Below, one piece after another: positions 6,538 to 13,983 of a stretch of 19,487 bases of DNA (its first letter is position 1; every line of letters begins with the position of its first letter). The stretch is from JADFNO01 sp965369945 (lineage in GTDB: Bacteria > Planctomycetota > Phycisphaerae > Phycisphaerales > SM1A02), in NCBI GenBank assembly GCA_965369945.1, contig CBDUST010000053.1, positions 1-19,487 on the forward strand. The letters run 5' to 3'. A program made the position numbers and the translations under genes. Below the pieces are notes generated by a model. That model was not told the DNA's origin, ran no database searches, and saw only the letters and a list, made by a program, of their open reading frames with translations.

Positions 6538-9315
6538 ATGCCGGAGAAGGACCCCATTGCCCCTGAGGACGCGAGCACTGACCGCGACCCGACGACCCTA
6601 CGAGATCCAAAGTCTTCAGGTCAGCTCACTTCCGGCCAGCGAATAGGGCGATACATCATTCGCGAGATTCTGGGTGAGGGCGGCTTCGCCGTCGTGTATC
6701 TAGCCGAGCAAACCGAGCCCGTCCGCCGGCGTGTCGCGCTGAAGGTCATCAAGCTCGGCATGGATACCAAGCAGGTTATTGCCCGCTTCGAAGCTGAACG
6801 CCAAGCCCTGGCCATGATGGATCACCCCAACGTGGCCAAAGTATTCGACGCAGGTGTGAGTGATGACGGCCGGCCGTACTTCGTCATGGAACATGTTCCG
6901 GGCGTACCCATCACCGAACACTGTGATCGTCAGCGATTGAACATCGAGCAGCGGCTAGATTTGTTCACACAGGTCTGCGACGCCGTGCAGCACGCGCATC
7001 AAAAAGGCATTATCCACCGCGACATCAAGCCGAGCAACGTTCTCGTGTCGGCAAAGGAAGGCAGCGCCGTGCCGAAGGTGATCGACTTCGGCGTGGCCAA
7101 GGCGCTGCACCAGAAGCTCACCGAGAGAACGCTCATTACCGAGCAAGGTCAGTTCATCGGCACGCCGGAGTACATGTCGCCCGAGCAGGCGGAGATGACC
7201 GCGCAGGACATCGACACTCGCTCCGACATCTACTCGCTGGGCGTGCTGCTCTATGAATTGCTCACCGGCGCACTGCCGTTTGATCCGAAGAGCCTCCGCC
7301 AAGCTGCGTTTGCTGAGATTCAGCGGATCATCCGTGAAGAGGAGCCACCCAAGCCGAGCACGAAGCTGAGCAGTTTGGGCGATGCCTCCAGCACCAATGC
7401 CGACAATCGCAGGCTCGATACACGATCCCTGATGCGTGAACTGCGCGGCGACCTCGACTGGATCGTGATGAAGGCGCTGGAGAAGGACCGCCAGCGTCGG
7501 TATGAGACAGCAAACGCGTTCGCTATGGACCTCCAGCGGCACTTGGCCCACGAGCCGGTCCTGGCCGGTCCACCGAGTGCGATGTACCGGATGCGCAAGT
7601 TCGTGCGGCGCAACCGGACGGGCGTCATGGCCGGGACAATCGTTGTCGCTGCGCTCTGTGGGGCGACGGCCGTTTCGATCGGGTTCGCAGTCAGCGAGGC
7701 GGAGCAGCGTGCTTTGGCGGAGGGCCGCGAGCGGGAAGCAAAGATACAGGCCGAGATAGTGGAGGTCGTCAACGACTTCCTCAACGATGATCTCCTGGCG
7801 GCCGTCGCGCCTTCGGCCGACCCGGGCAAGGGCAAGGATGTTCTCATGCGCGAGGTGCTGGATGTCGCGTCGGAGAAGGTCGAGGAAGAATCACAACCTG
7901 GCGGTCGCTTTGCCGACAAGCCGCTGATCGAGGCCTCAATCCGTGCCACGCTAGGGAAAACGTACAGGAAGCTGGGCGAATATGCTGCAGCCGAACCTCA
8001 CCTACAACGGGCGCAGCTGCTGCGGCGTCGTGAACTGGGCGAGGAGCATCCTGACACGCTGGCCTCCATGAACAGTCTCGCGATCCTGTACTGGAATCAG
8101 GGCCGGTACGACGAGGCGGAGGCGCTGTGCGTCACGACGCTTGAGATCCGAAGGCACATCCTGGGCGAGGAGGATCCGACCACGCTCGGCTCCATGAACC
8201 TTCTCGCGATCGTATACGTGGATCAGGGCCGCTTCGATGAGGCGGAGCAGCTGCAGCTCAAGACGCTGGAAATCAAGGAGCGTGTCCTGGGACAGGAGCA
8301 TCGGAGCACGCTCGCATCCATACACAACCTCGCGCACTTGTACTGGAATCAGGGCCGTTACGACGAGGCGGAGCCACTGCACGTCAAGACGCTTCAGATC
8401 CAGAAACGCGTCTTGGGCGTGGAGCATCCGACCACGCTCGACTCCATGAACGGCCTCGCGCTCCTGTATGTGGATCAGGGGCGGTACGACGACGCGGAGG
8501 CGTTATATGTCAATATGCTGGAGATCCAGAACCGTATCTTGGGCGAGGAGCATCCGGATACGCTGCGATCCAAGGGTAACCTCGCGGGCCTGTACTGGAA
8601 TCAGAGCCGGTATGACGAGGCGGAGCCACTGTTCGTGACGACGCTGGAGATCAAGACGCGCGTCTTGGGGGCGGAGCATCCGGAAACACTCCGGTCCATG
8701 GGCGACCTAGCGACTCTGTACAGGCGTCAGAACCGCTACGACGAGGCACAACCGCTGTACCTGCAGGCGCTGGAGATCAAGAAGCGCGTCCTTGGCGAGG
8801 AGCATCCAAGCACGCTCGACTCCACGAACAACCTCGCGAACCTGTACAGGGCTCAGGGCCGGTACGACGAGGCGGAGCCGTTGCAGGTCAAGACGCTGGA
8901 GATCAGGAAGCGCGTCCTGGGTGAAGAACATCCGGTAACCCTGTTTTCAATGATTAACCTGGCTAGGCTGTACTTCGACCAGGAGCGCTTCGAGGAGGCG
9001 GATGCGCTACAAGCGCAGGCTGTGGACGCATCGCGGCGCGCGTGGCCGGAAGGAACCTGGTTCACGGGGGCCTTCCGCGCTAGTCATGGGCGTACCTCGC
9101 TCGCGCTTCATCAATACCGGGAGGCGGAAGAAGCCCTCGTGGAGGCTCACGAGATCTTGATTGCCAGTCTGGGATCAGACCATGAGTGGACAATCGGCGC
9201 CGGCAAGGCTCTATCCGATCTTTACGACGCCTGGCACGAAGTGGAACCTGACAAGGGCTACGACGCCAAGGCCGCCCAGTGGCGCGCGAAACTCGAAGAG
9301 GGTCAAGAGCCATGA
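6538..9315 (+). CDS. Membrane Ser/Thr protein kinase with C-terminal TPR array
   Basis: A 925-residue Pkn-type (Hanks-type) kinase. The catalytic domain covers about 40-340: glycine loop GEGGFAVVY (46-54), catalytic Lys69 in VALKVIK, HRDIKPSN (160-167, Asp162), DFG (183-185) and the P+1 segment GTPEYMSPEQ (208-217). All key residues are present, so activity is likely. One hydrophobic segment (about 362-385) should anchor it in the inner membrane. After a charged linker come about nine 42-residue TPRs (about 470-825) of the TPR_10/TPR_12 kind, with repeated LYxxQGRYDEAE and GEEHPxTL motifs, presumably binding partner proteins. If the N-terminus is inside, the TPRs are on the far side of the membrane. 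ATG 6538 is chosen over ATG 6508 because GAGGAG lies 6 bases before it. Substrates are unknown. Confidence 0.94.
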   Translation: MPEKDPIAPEDASTDRDPTTLRDPKSSGQLTSGQRIGRYIIREILGEGGFAVVYLAEQTEPVRRRVALKVIKLGMDTKQVIARFEAERQALAMMDHPNVAKVFDAGVSDDGRPYFVMEHVPGVPITEHCDRQRLNIEQRLDLFTQVCDAVQHAHQKGIIHRDIKPSNVLVSAKEGSAVPKVIDFGVAKALHQKLTERTLITEQGQFIGTPEYMSPEQAEMTAQDIDTRSDIYSLGVLLYELLTGALPFDPKSLRQAAFAEIQRIIREEEPPKPSTKLSSLGDASSTNADNRRLDTRSLMRELRGDLDWIVMKALEKDRQRRYETANAFAMDLQRHLAHEPVLAGPPSAMYRMRKFVRRNRTGVMAGTIVVAALCGATAVSIGFAVSEAEQRALAEGREREAKIQAEIVEVVNDFLNDDLLAAVAPSADPGKGKDVLMREVLDVASEKVEEESQPGGRFADKPLIEASIRATLGKTYRKLGEYAAAEPHLQRAQLLRRRELGEEHPDTLASMNSLAILYWNQGRYDEAEALCVTTLEIRRHILGEEDPTTLGSMNLLAIVYVDQGRFDEAEQLQLKTLEIKERVLGQEHRSTLASIHNLAHLYWNQGRYDEAEPLHVKTLQIQKRVLGVEHPTTLDSMNGLALLYVDQGRYDDAEALYVNMLEIQNRILGEEHPDTLRSKGNLAGLYWNQSRYDEAEPLFVTTLEIKTRVLGAEHPETLRSMGDLATLYRRQNRYDEAQPLYLQALEIKKRVLGEEHPSTLDSTNNLANLYRAQGRYDEAEPLQVKTLEIRKRVLGEEHPVTLFSMINLARLYFDQERFEEADALQAQAVDASRRAWPEGTWFTGAFRASHGRTSLALHQYREAEEALVEAHEILIASLGSDHEWTIGAGKALSDLYDAWHEVEPDKGYDAKAAQWRAKLEEGQEP
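8035..9042 (+). repeat. Eight tandem 126-bp units encoding TPRs
   Basis: Eight copies of the linker LGEEHPxTL(x)SM begin at 8035 and recur with an exact 126-base (42-codon) period; the eighth begins at 8917. Units 1-5 alternate between WNQ and VDQ in the helix A motif (ILYWNQ, IVYVDQ, HLYWNQ, LLYVDQ, GLYWNQ), which points to duplication of a two-unit module. The array lies within the kinase coding frame. Confidence 0.9.
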
Positions 9316-9342
9316 GTGACGCTGGGAGAAGATGTGGGGATT

Positions 9343-10446
9343 CTACTGTCCGACTTGCAGCAGCTTCTGAGTCAGTTGGGCGAAGTTCTGCGCTGCGGCT
9401 TTCAGTGAATGGCGCTCCTGCGCACGAGCTTCGGCCGCGTCACCCAACTGCTGGGCCAATCCAGGTTCCGACCACAGTCGATCGATCGCAGCCTTGAGCG
9501 CATCGTCATCACCGTGCTCCGTGACATAGCCCGTCTTGCCGTCGATGATGTGCTCGGGGATGCCTAGACAGTTCGTCGCGACCATCGGAGTGCGCAAGAA
9601 CATAGCGTGGATTATCGTCGTGTATCCGCCGGCAATTGTGGGACCATCGAACGGCATAACTGCGAGGCGGGCGTGCTTTAGATAGGTCAACGCTTTCAGT
9701 TTGTCAGCATCGGTGATGACCTTCACGCCCAGCGACCGCAACTCATCAAGTGAATCATGTTTGTGCCACGGCCGTGTGATGATGACGAGCGGCACGCCGA
9801 GCGCTTTGCAAGTCTTTGCGGTCGGTGTGAAGCGACGGTTGGGCGAACCAAGCACTAGTGCGTACGGCTTCTCCTCCGGAGAGACGTTTCCATACTGACG
9901 ATAGTCGTTGGTCTCGTCGGTATGAATCGGTATCACCACGGCTTGTTCGGGGGCGAGCCCGTAGCGATCGAGGTACAACTGTCGCTCTTGCTCGGTGAAC
10001 ATCGTGACGACATCGCAGCGCTGCAGGGTCTTGGCGACTTTGCCTACCCGTTTGCTAGGCCAAGGACCATCTTGCGTGAAGCCGACGTAGATCAGTCGAG
10101 GCCCATCTGTCGATCGCCGCAACCGATTCGTCAGGCCGATCCCAATATCCACGCTAAATAGGAACGCTAAATCACAGGACTGAACTCGACGAGCGGCGCG
10201 GGCGTATTGCCATCGGCGATAGAGGCCGGTGGCCTTGGGAAAGCGCTCGTACACATTGTCGATGTAGATGCGATCAAACGACCACTGGTTTACCGGTGCG
10301 ATGCGTGTGATCCACGGCCAATCGGGGTCGTGAGAATAGCGCGGCGCGATGAACGCCGTTCTTACCGACATTAATTGTGGAGCATCGACGCTTGATCGGC
10401 GACCATGGAGCGACACAGGAGTTGTCGTGATCGTGCTTGTGCTCAT
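9343..10446 (-). CDS. Glycosyltransferase, GT4-like (GT-B fold)
   Basis: About 367 residues, cytosolic, with no signal peptide. The C-terminal half is GT4-like: YALVLGSPNRRFTPTAKTCKAL, a Rossmann-like VIITRPWH stretch, then AGGYTTIIHAMFLRTPMVATNCLGIPEHIIDGKTGYV, which corresponds to the donor nucleotide-sugar binding region. Where most GT4 enzymes have Glu-Ala-Met (second Glu of the EX7E motif) this protein has His-Ala-Met. It probably transfers a sugar to a cell-surface glycan, consistent with the divergently transcribed rmlD-like gene 277 bases away; donor and acceptor cannot be read from the sequence. ATG 10446 is used. GTG 10485 and ATG 10371 are in frame and also possible, and none has a clear ribosome binding site. 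Confidence 0.8.
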   Translation of the reverse strand: MSTSTITTTPVSLHGRRSSVDAPQLMSVRTAFIAPRYSHDPDWPWITRIAPVNQWSFDRIYIDNVYERFPKATGLYRRWQYARAARRVQSCDLAFLFSVDIGIGLTNRLRRSTDGPRLIYVGFTQDGPWPSKRVGKVAKTLQRCDVVTMFTEQERQLYLDRYGLAPEQAVVIPIHTDETNDYRQYGNVSPEEKPYALVLGSPNRRFTPTAKTCKALGVPLVIITRPWHKHDSLDELRSLGVKVITDADKLKALTYLKHARLAVMPFDGPTIAGGYTTIIHAMFLRTPMVATNCLGIPEHIIDGKTGYVTEHGDDDALKAAIDRLWSEPGLAQQLGDAAEARAQERHSLKAAAQNFAQLTQKLLQVGQ

Positions 10447-10632
10447 CAAACGCTCGAAGGACGAAGGGACCGGATCAAGGTGCACCTAGCGCTTACATCG
10501 GATTGAAACGGCGAACACTTGTCCCATCGGCGAGCGACTCGCGTCGGCTCACGTTCGGGCGGTCATGGGCTCGGTTGAGCCACGCTTTTGGCAGCCTGCA
10601 CCGGATGGGTTGGTCCTGTAAAGATGCGTCAT

Positions 10633-10651
10633 CGAGCCTTATGAAGGCTCG
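10633..10651. repeat. Perfect 8-bp hairpin upstream of rmlD-like gene
   Basis: CGAGCCTT-ATG-AAGGCTCG forms a perfect 8-bp stem with a 3-base loop, about 73 bases before the rmlD-like ATG. A smaller hairpin, GGCTC-GGTT-GAGCC, is at 10568-10581. Neither is followed by a T-run, so they are not clear terminators. A leader structure or a protein site is possible. Confidence 0.4.
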
Positions 10652-10723
10652 GTTCAGACCTTCAGCGGCATGGCCGAGAAAAACAGAGCTGAGCCTTGCG
10701 TTTCCTCAATCGGCGGATCATGG

Positions 10724-11650
10724 ATGCGGATTCTGCTCACAGGACCGACCGGTCAGATCGGCAGCGAACTGCTCCGAGCGTTGTCCGCGCTCGGGAAGGT
10801 GATCGCCGTCAATCGCGCGCAGATGGACCTGACCGATCCGGAGGGTATACGCACGGCCGTGCGATCGATCGGGCCCGACTTGGTGGTCAACGCCGCCGGC
10901 TACACGGACGTCAACGGTGCGGAACGTGAGGAGGAGCTGGCGCACCGCATCAATGCGACCGCACCGGGTATCCTCGCACAAGAGGCAAGTCGGCTCGGCG
11001 CCGCGATTATTCACTACTCCACCGACTACGTCTTTAATGGGCGCGCGACGAACCCGTACTCGCCGACGGACGAGCCCGATCCGATCAACGCGTACGGTCG
11101 AACGAAACTAGCCGGCGAGCAGGCGGTGCTGCGCGGTGACCGCGGCGCGTTGATCCTTCGTACAAGTTGGGTCTATTCCACTAGCAGATCGAACTTTCTA
11201 ATGTCGATTCTCCAACAGGCGGCAAACAAGGGCGAGCTTCGCGTCGTTGACGATCAGTTTGGTTGTCCGACTTGGAGTCGAACAGTCGCCCAAGCGACCT
11301 TGCAAATCATCGAACGAGCGCTCGTCCACCAGGGGCAGCGCTGGTCGTTCGCGGGCGCAGGTGTAATTCATCATCTCGCGTGTCAGGGTGTAACAAGCAG
11401 GTTCGACTTGGCTGGGCGGATCATCCAGTTCGCAGAAATATCTCCCGAACCAACAATCGTTCCCACGCCCACAAAGGCGAGATCGAACGAAGCTGATCGT
11501 CCTCGGTTCTCCGCGCTTTGTTGTGATAGCACGATCGAGCAATTTGGAATCGAGTTGCCCCACTGGGAGACCGCACTCCAAGCGGCGCTGGGCGACGAAC
11601 AACAAACCGATCGGCAGACCGCAATCACGCGTTGGGAGAATACCGCATGA
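10724..11650 (+). CDS. rmlD: dTDP-4-dehydrorhamnose reductase (RmlD-like SDR)
   Basis: A 308-residue short-chain dehydrogenase/reductase that would reduce dTDP-4-dehydro-L-rhamnose to dTDP-L-rhamnose with NAD(P)H, the last step of the rhamnose donor pathway, or a closely related nucleotide-sugar reduction. The cofactor motif is GPTGQIG (7-13). NAAGYTDVNGAE, the STDYVF segment (99-104) and the catalytic YxxxK (Y124, K128 in YGRTK) are all in the expected places, and RTSWVY with DQFGCPTW is typical of RmlD. Length is normal (about 290-310). ATG 10724 begins exactly at the Rossmann strand; an in-frame ATG at 10670 would add 18 atypical residues. Its stop overlaps the next gene's start as ATGA. 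The rmlA, rmlB and rmlC genes are not in the window. Confidence 0.88.
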   Translation: MRILLTGPTGQIGSELLRALSALGKVIAVNRAQMDLTDPEGIRTAVRSIGPDLVVNAAGYTDVNGAEREEELAHRINATAPGILAQEASRLGAAIIHYSTDYVFNGRATNPYSPTDEPDPINAYGRTKLAGEQAVLRGDRGALILRTSWVYSTSRSNFLMSILQQAANKGELRVVDDQFGCPTWSRTVAQATLQIIERALVHQGQRWSFAGAGVIHHLACQGVTSRFDLAGRIIQFAEISPEPTIVPTPTKARSNEADRPRFSALCCDSTIEQFGIELPHWETALQAALGDEQQTDRQTAITRWENTA

Positions 11651-12936
11651 CTCTCCTAAGCCGATTGCGCAAACGTCAACAACTGGGGCAGACCATACAA
11701 GTCGCGGTCGTTGGGGCCGGACTGATGGGGCGCGGCATCGTTCGGCAGATCGATCTCACGCCCGGGATGCTAACCGCGCTGATTGTGAATCGCACAATCA
11801 AGCGAGCCATCGATACGTTCGTCGCTTGCGGTCATCACGCAAACGACATCATCGTGAGCCATGAGGTGGACGTAATCCAAAGGGCGATTGAGTCGGGAAA
11901 GCCCGCGGTGACGGATCAGTTGGGGGTTATCGCGGACCTTCCCGAGCTGAGCGTCGTAGTCGAAGCGACCGGCGCTGTTCAGTACGGTGCAGAGGTGGCG
12001 ATGTGCGCTATCCGCAATCGCAAGCACATCGTCACGATGAATGCAGAAACCGACGCAACTGTTGGTCCGCGACTCAAGCAACTCGCTGATGAAGCCGGTG
12101 TTGTCTATACCAGTTCAGACGGCGATCAACCCGGCGTCCTCATGCGGCTCGTGAGTTACGTCCAAGGGATCGGGCTGGAAATCGTCGCGGCCGTGAATTG
12201 CAAAGGATTTATGGACGCCTATGCGACGCCGGACACCATTCGCCCATGGGCACAGAAGCAACGAACAAGCCTACCGATGACGACCGCGTTCACCGACGGG
12301 ACCAAGATGAACATCGAGAACGCGGTCTTGGCTAACGCCACCGGTCTCGTGCCGGAGCTGCGCGGGATGCACGGCATAACCACGGAGCAGGCGACGGCGC
12401 TCGATGACTGCCTGGCTGTTTTCGGTAGACGTGGGCTCGTTGACTACACGCTCGGCGGAGATTTCGGGGGCGGCGTCTTCGTCATTGGCTATGGCGACGA
12501 CCCGGTGATGATTCAGCCATATATGAACTACCTCAAGATGGGCGATGGACCGAACTACCTGTTCTACCGGCCTTACCATCTTTGTCACATGGACACACCG
12601 CTTTCGATTGCCGAGGCTGTGCTGGATGGCGAGCCGACGATTGCGCCTCGCGACGAGCCGGTTGCCGAAGTGATCGCCATCGCCAAGCGCGATCTTCGCG
12701 CCGGAGAGCGTCTCGACGGCATTGGCGGCTACACCTGCTTCGGGCGCATCGACGAGATCGGCAATGCGGGCGGCCTGCTTCCGATCGGGCTCACCGAGAA
12801 TGCCCTATTGACTCGGCCCATTCGGGGGGACGCTCCGGTCCCCTTGGATGCCGTGGAGCTTGACGACAACTCTCTTTTGATGCGGCTTTGTCGCGAACAA
12901 ATGCAGTCGCCGTCAGTCAGCGCGCGCCGGGCGTGA
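11647..12936 (+). CDS. NAD(P)-dependent oxidoreductase with C-terminal SAF domain (homoserine dehydrogenase-like)
   Basis: A 429-residue protein resembling COG4091 'predicted homoserine dehydrogenase with SAF domain'. The N-terminal Rossmann fold has VVGAGLMGRG (21-30). GKPAVTDQLGVI and SVVVEATGAVQYGAE mark the dehydrogenase body. Residues about 330-420 look like a SAF domain (AKRDLRAGERLDGIGGYTCFGRI). True homoserine dehydrogenase activity is doubtful: this branch is often found in surface-polysaccharide loci, and ATGA overlap with the rmlD-like gene suggests translational coupling and a role in making an unusual sugar (inference). ATG 11647 is preferred over TTG 11632 because of the ATGA overlap and GGGAGA about 7 bases upstream. 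The gene ends before a 256-bp intergenic region. Confidence 0.8.
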   Translation: MTLLSRLRKRQQLGQTIQVAVVGAGLMGRGIVRQIDLTPGMLTALIVNRTIKRAIDTFVACGHHANDIIVSHEVDVIQRAIESGKPAVTDQLGVIADLPELSVVVEATGAVQYGAEVAMCAIRNRKHIVTMNAETDATVGPRLKQLADEAGVVYTSSDGDQPGVLMRLVSYVQGIGLEIVAAVNCKGFMDAYATPDTIRPWAQKQRTSLPMTTAFTDGTKMNIENAVLANATGLVPELRGMHGITTEQATALDDCLAVFGRRGLVDYTLGGDFGGGVFVIGYGDDPVMIQPYMNYLKMGDGPNYLFYRPYHLCHMDTPLSIAEAVLDGEPTIAPRDEPVAEVIAIAKRDLRAGERLDGIGGYTCFGRIDEIGNAGGLLPIGLTENALLTRPIRGDAPVPLDAVELDDNSLLMRLCREQMQSPSVSARRA

Positions 12937-12989
12937 ACTGATCCGTCAACGCAACACGATCCGCTTCCGATCACGCCTGTGTAACCCGG

Positions 12990-13024
12990 CATCTCCCATT
13001 TGACCTTCGCCCAACTCCACCGCC
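12990..13024. repeat. Dispersed repeat, copy 1
   Basis: A 35-base segment in the intergenic region 12937-13192 aligns without gaps to 16604-16638 at 29 of 35 positions, with core ATTTGACyTTCGCCC. It lies between two convergent genes. Apart from this repeat and short weak hairpins near 13155-13195, nothing else was seen in this intergenic stretch. Confidence 0.55.
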
Positions 13025-13192
13025 ACCCCCGGCCCGCTCGATTCACCTCATCCCGGCAGTACCCAACGCTCATACCCGTGATCAAAACTCTTCAAAGGGT
13101 AGAGCAATAACAAATCTGTCCCCATTACACCGTTTGGTCTCATGAATCAATACGTCGGACCGTTGCGGGTCCACACATTGATTGAACATCGC

Positions 13193-13972
13193 TCAATTGC
13201 GGTCATTTACGAGTTCCGCGATTGCCGCGCCGCGTACCCTCCGCGAGGCGTAGGGCGAGCTCACCAAGTTGAGCAGGACGTTCACCACCATGTTCGGCTC
13301 GAGCGTCTCTCTGGACATCGAGGCAATGAGCTGATTCTGAACGACGCCGCTCTGCTCCGTAAACGCAATCTCTCGCAGAGTTGCGCCCGGGTCGAGACCA
13401 TCCAGAGCCGCCTGTTCTCGACCCGTTGCGGCAACCTCGGTCAACACCCAGATCGCTCGATATCGCTGCGCCGCCAGCGGCCCCCTTCGCGCCGTGACCT
13501 CAGCGAGCTCGTATCCCTGTAGATCGCCAAGCTCGGCCAGCGCGAGGGAGACCTCCATAGCATGCGCGAGCCGAGCTGCGTTGGCCTCCTCGAGCAGGAC
13601 CACCTCCGGCTCGCCTTCTTCGACCGATGTGAGCGACTCCAGGTCCTCGCACATCGTCTCCAGGCCGCTCGTGTCGCCAAGGCTGTTCAGCTCACGCGAG
13701 GCGGTTATGCGTACCTTGAGATGCTCGTCCGCTAGGTACTCCTTGAGCTTCGGAATCGCGGATGGCCCCTCGCGTTCGGCAAGGAGCCGTACTGCCAGCG
13801 TACGGACACTATAGTCGCCGGCCGTGAACGCCGCTTCGAGCTGCTCCTGCGTGTCCACGACGTAGCCGAGGGACCGCAGTCGCTCGTCGAGAGGTGGCAC
13901 CCTTTTGTCGGCCCATGCAGCCGGCGCCAGTGACACCAGAGCGGACAGGAACACGAGCATTACTTTCTTCAT
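13193..13972 (-). CDS. Exported HEAT-repeat-like protein, function unknown
   Basis: A 259-residue protein. A signal peptide is clear at the N-terminus (MKKVMLVFLSALVSLAPAAWA, with cleavage expected after AWA), so the product is probably periplasmic or secreted. The mature part is alpha-helical, with HEAT-like units such as YSVRTLAVRLLAEREGPSAIPKLKEYLADEHLKVRITASREL (about 55-97). No catalytic motif is visible. ATG 13972 follows GAGGAG by 7 bases, and that ribosome binding site overlaps the stop of the upstream 620-residue protein gene. The gap is 11 bases, so the two are almost certainly co-transcribed and probably function together. I cannot assign a function. Confidence 0.75.
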   Translation of the reverse strand: MKKVMLVFLSALVSLAPAAWADKRVPPLDERLRSLGYVVDTQEQLEAAFTAGDYSVRTLAVRLLAEREGPSAIPKLKEYLADEHLKVRITASRELNSLGDTSGLETMCEDLESLTSVEEGEPEVVLLEEANAARLAHAMEVSLALAELGDLQGYELAEVTARRGPLAAQRYRAIWVLTEVAATGREQAALDGLDPGATLREIAFTEQSGVVQNQLIASMSRETLEPNMVVNVLLNLVSSPYASRRVRGAAIAELVNDRN

Positions 13973-13983
13973 CGGATCGCTCC

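Noticed and set aside
6955..7949. Minus-strand frames inside the kinase gene
   Set aside because: They are shadows of the GC-rich kinase coding sequence; the sense strand has every kinase motif.
9279..9497. Small frame starting MSDAGRRCGD at 9312 with ATGA overlap to the kinase stop
   Set aside because: It runs antisense into the glycosyltransferase C-terminus and resembles nothing; the overlap is probably chance.
12729..13085. Minus-strand open frame over the 3' end of the SAF-domain gene and the dispersed repeat
   Set aside because: It lies antisense to a strong gene, is composition-driven, and its only notable part is the repeat itself.
13150..13200. Possible terminator hairpins (GGACC/GGTCC and ATTGA/TCAAT)
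   Set aside because: The stems are only 5 bp and there is no T-run in either direction.
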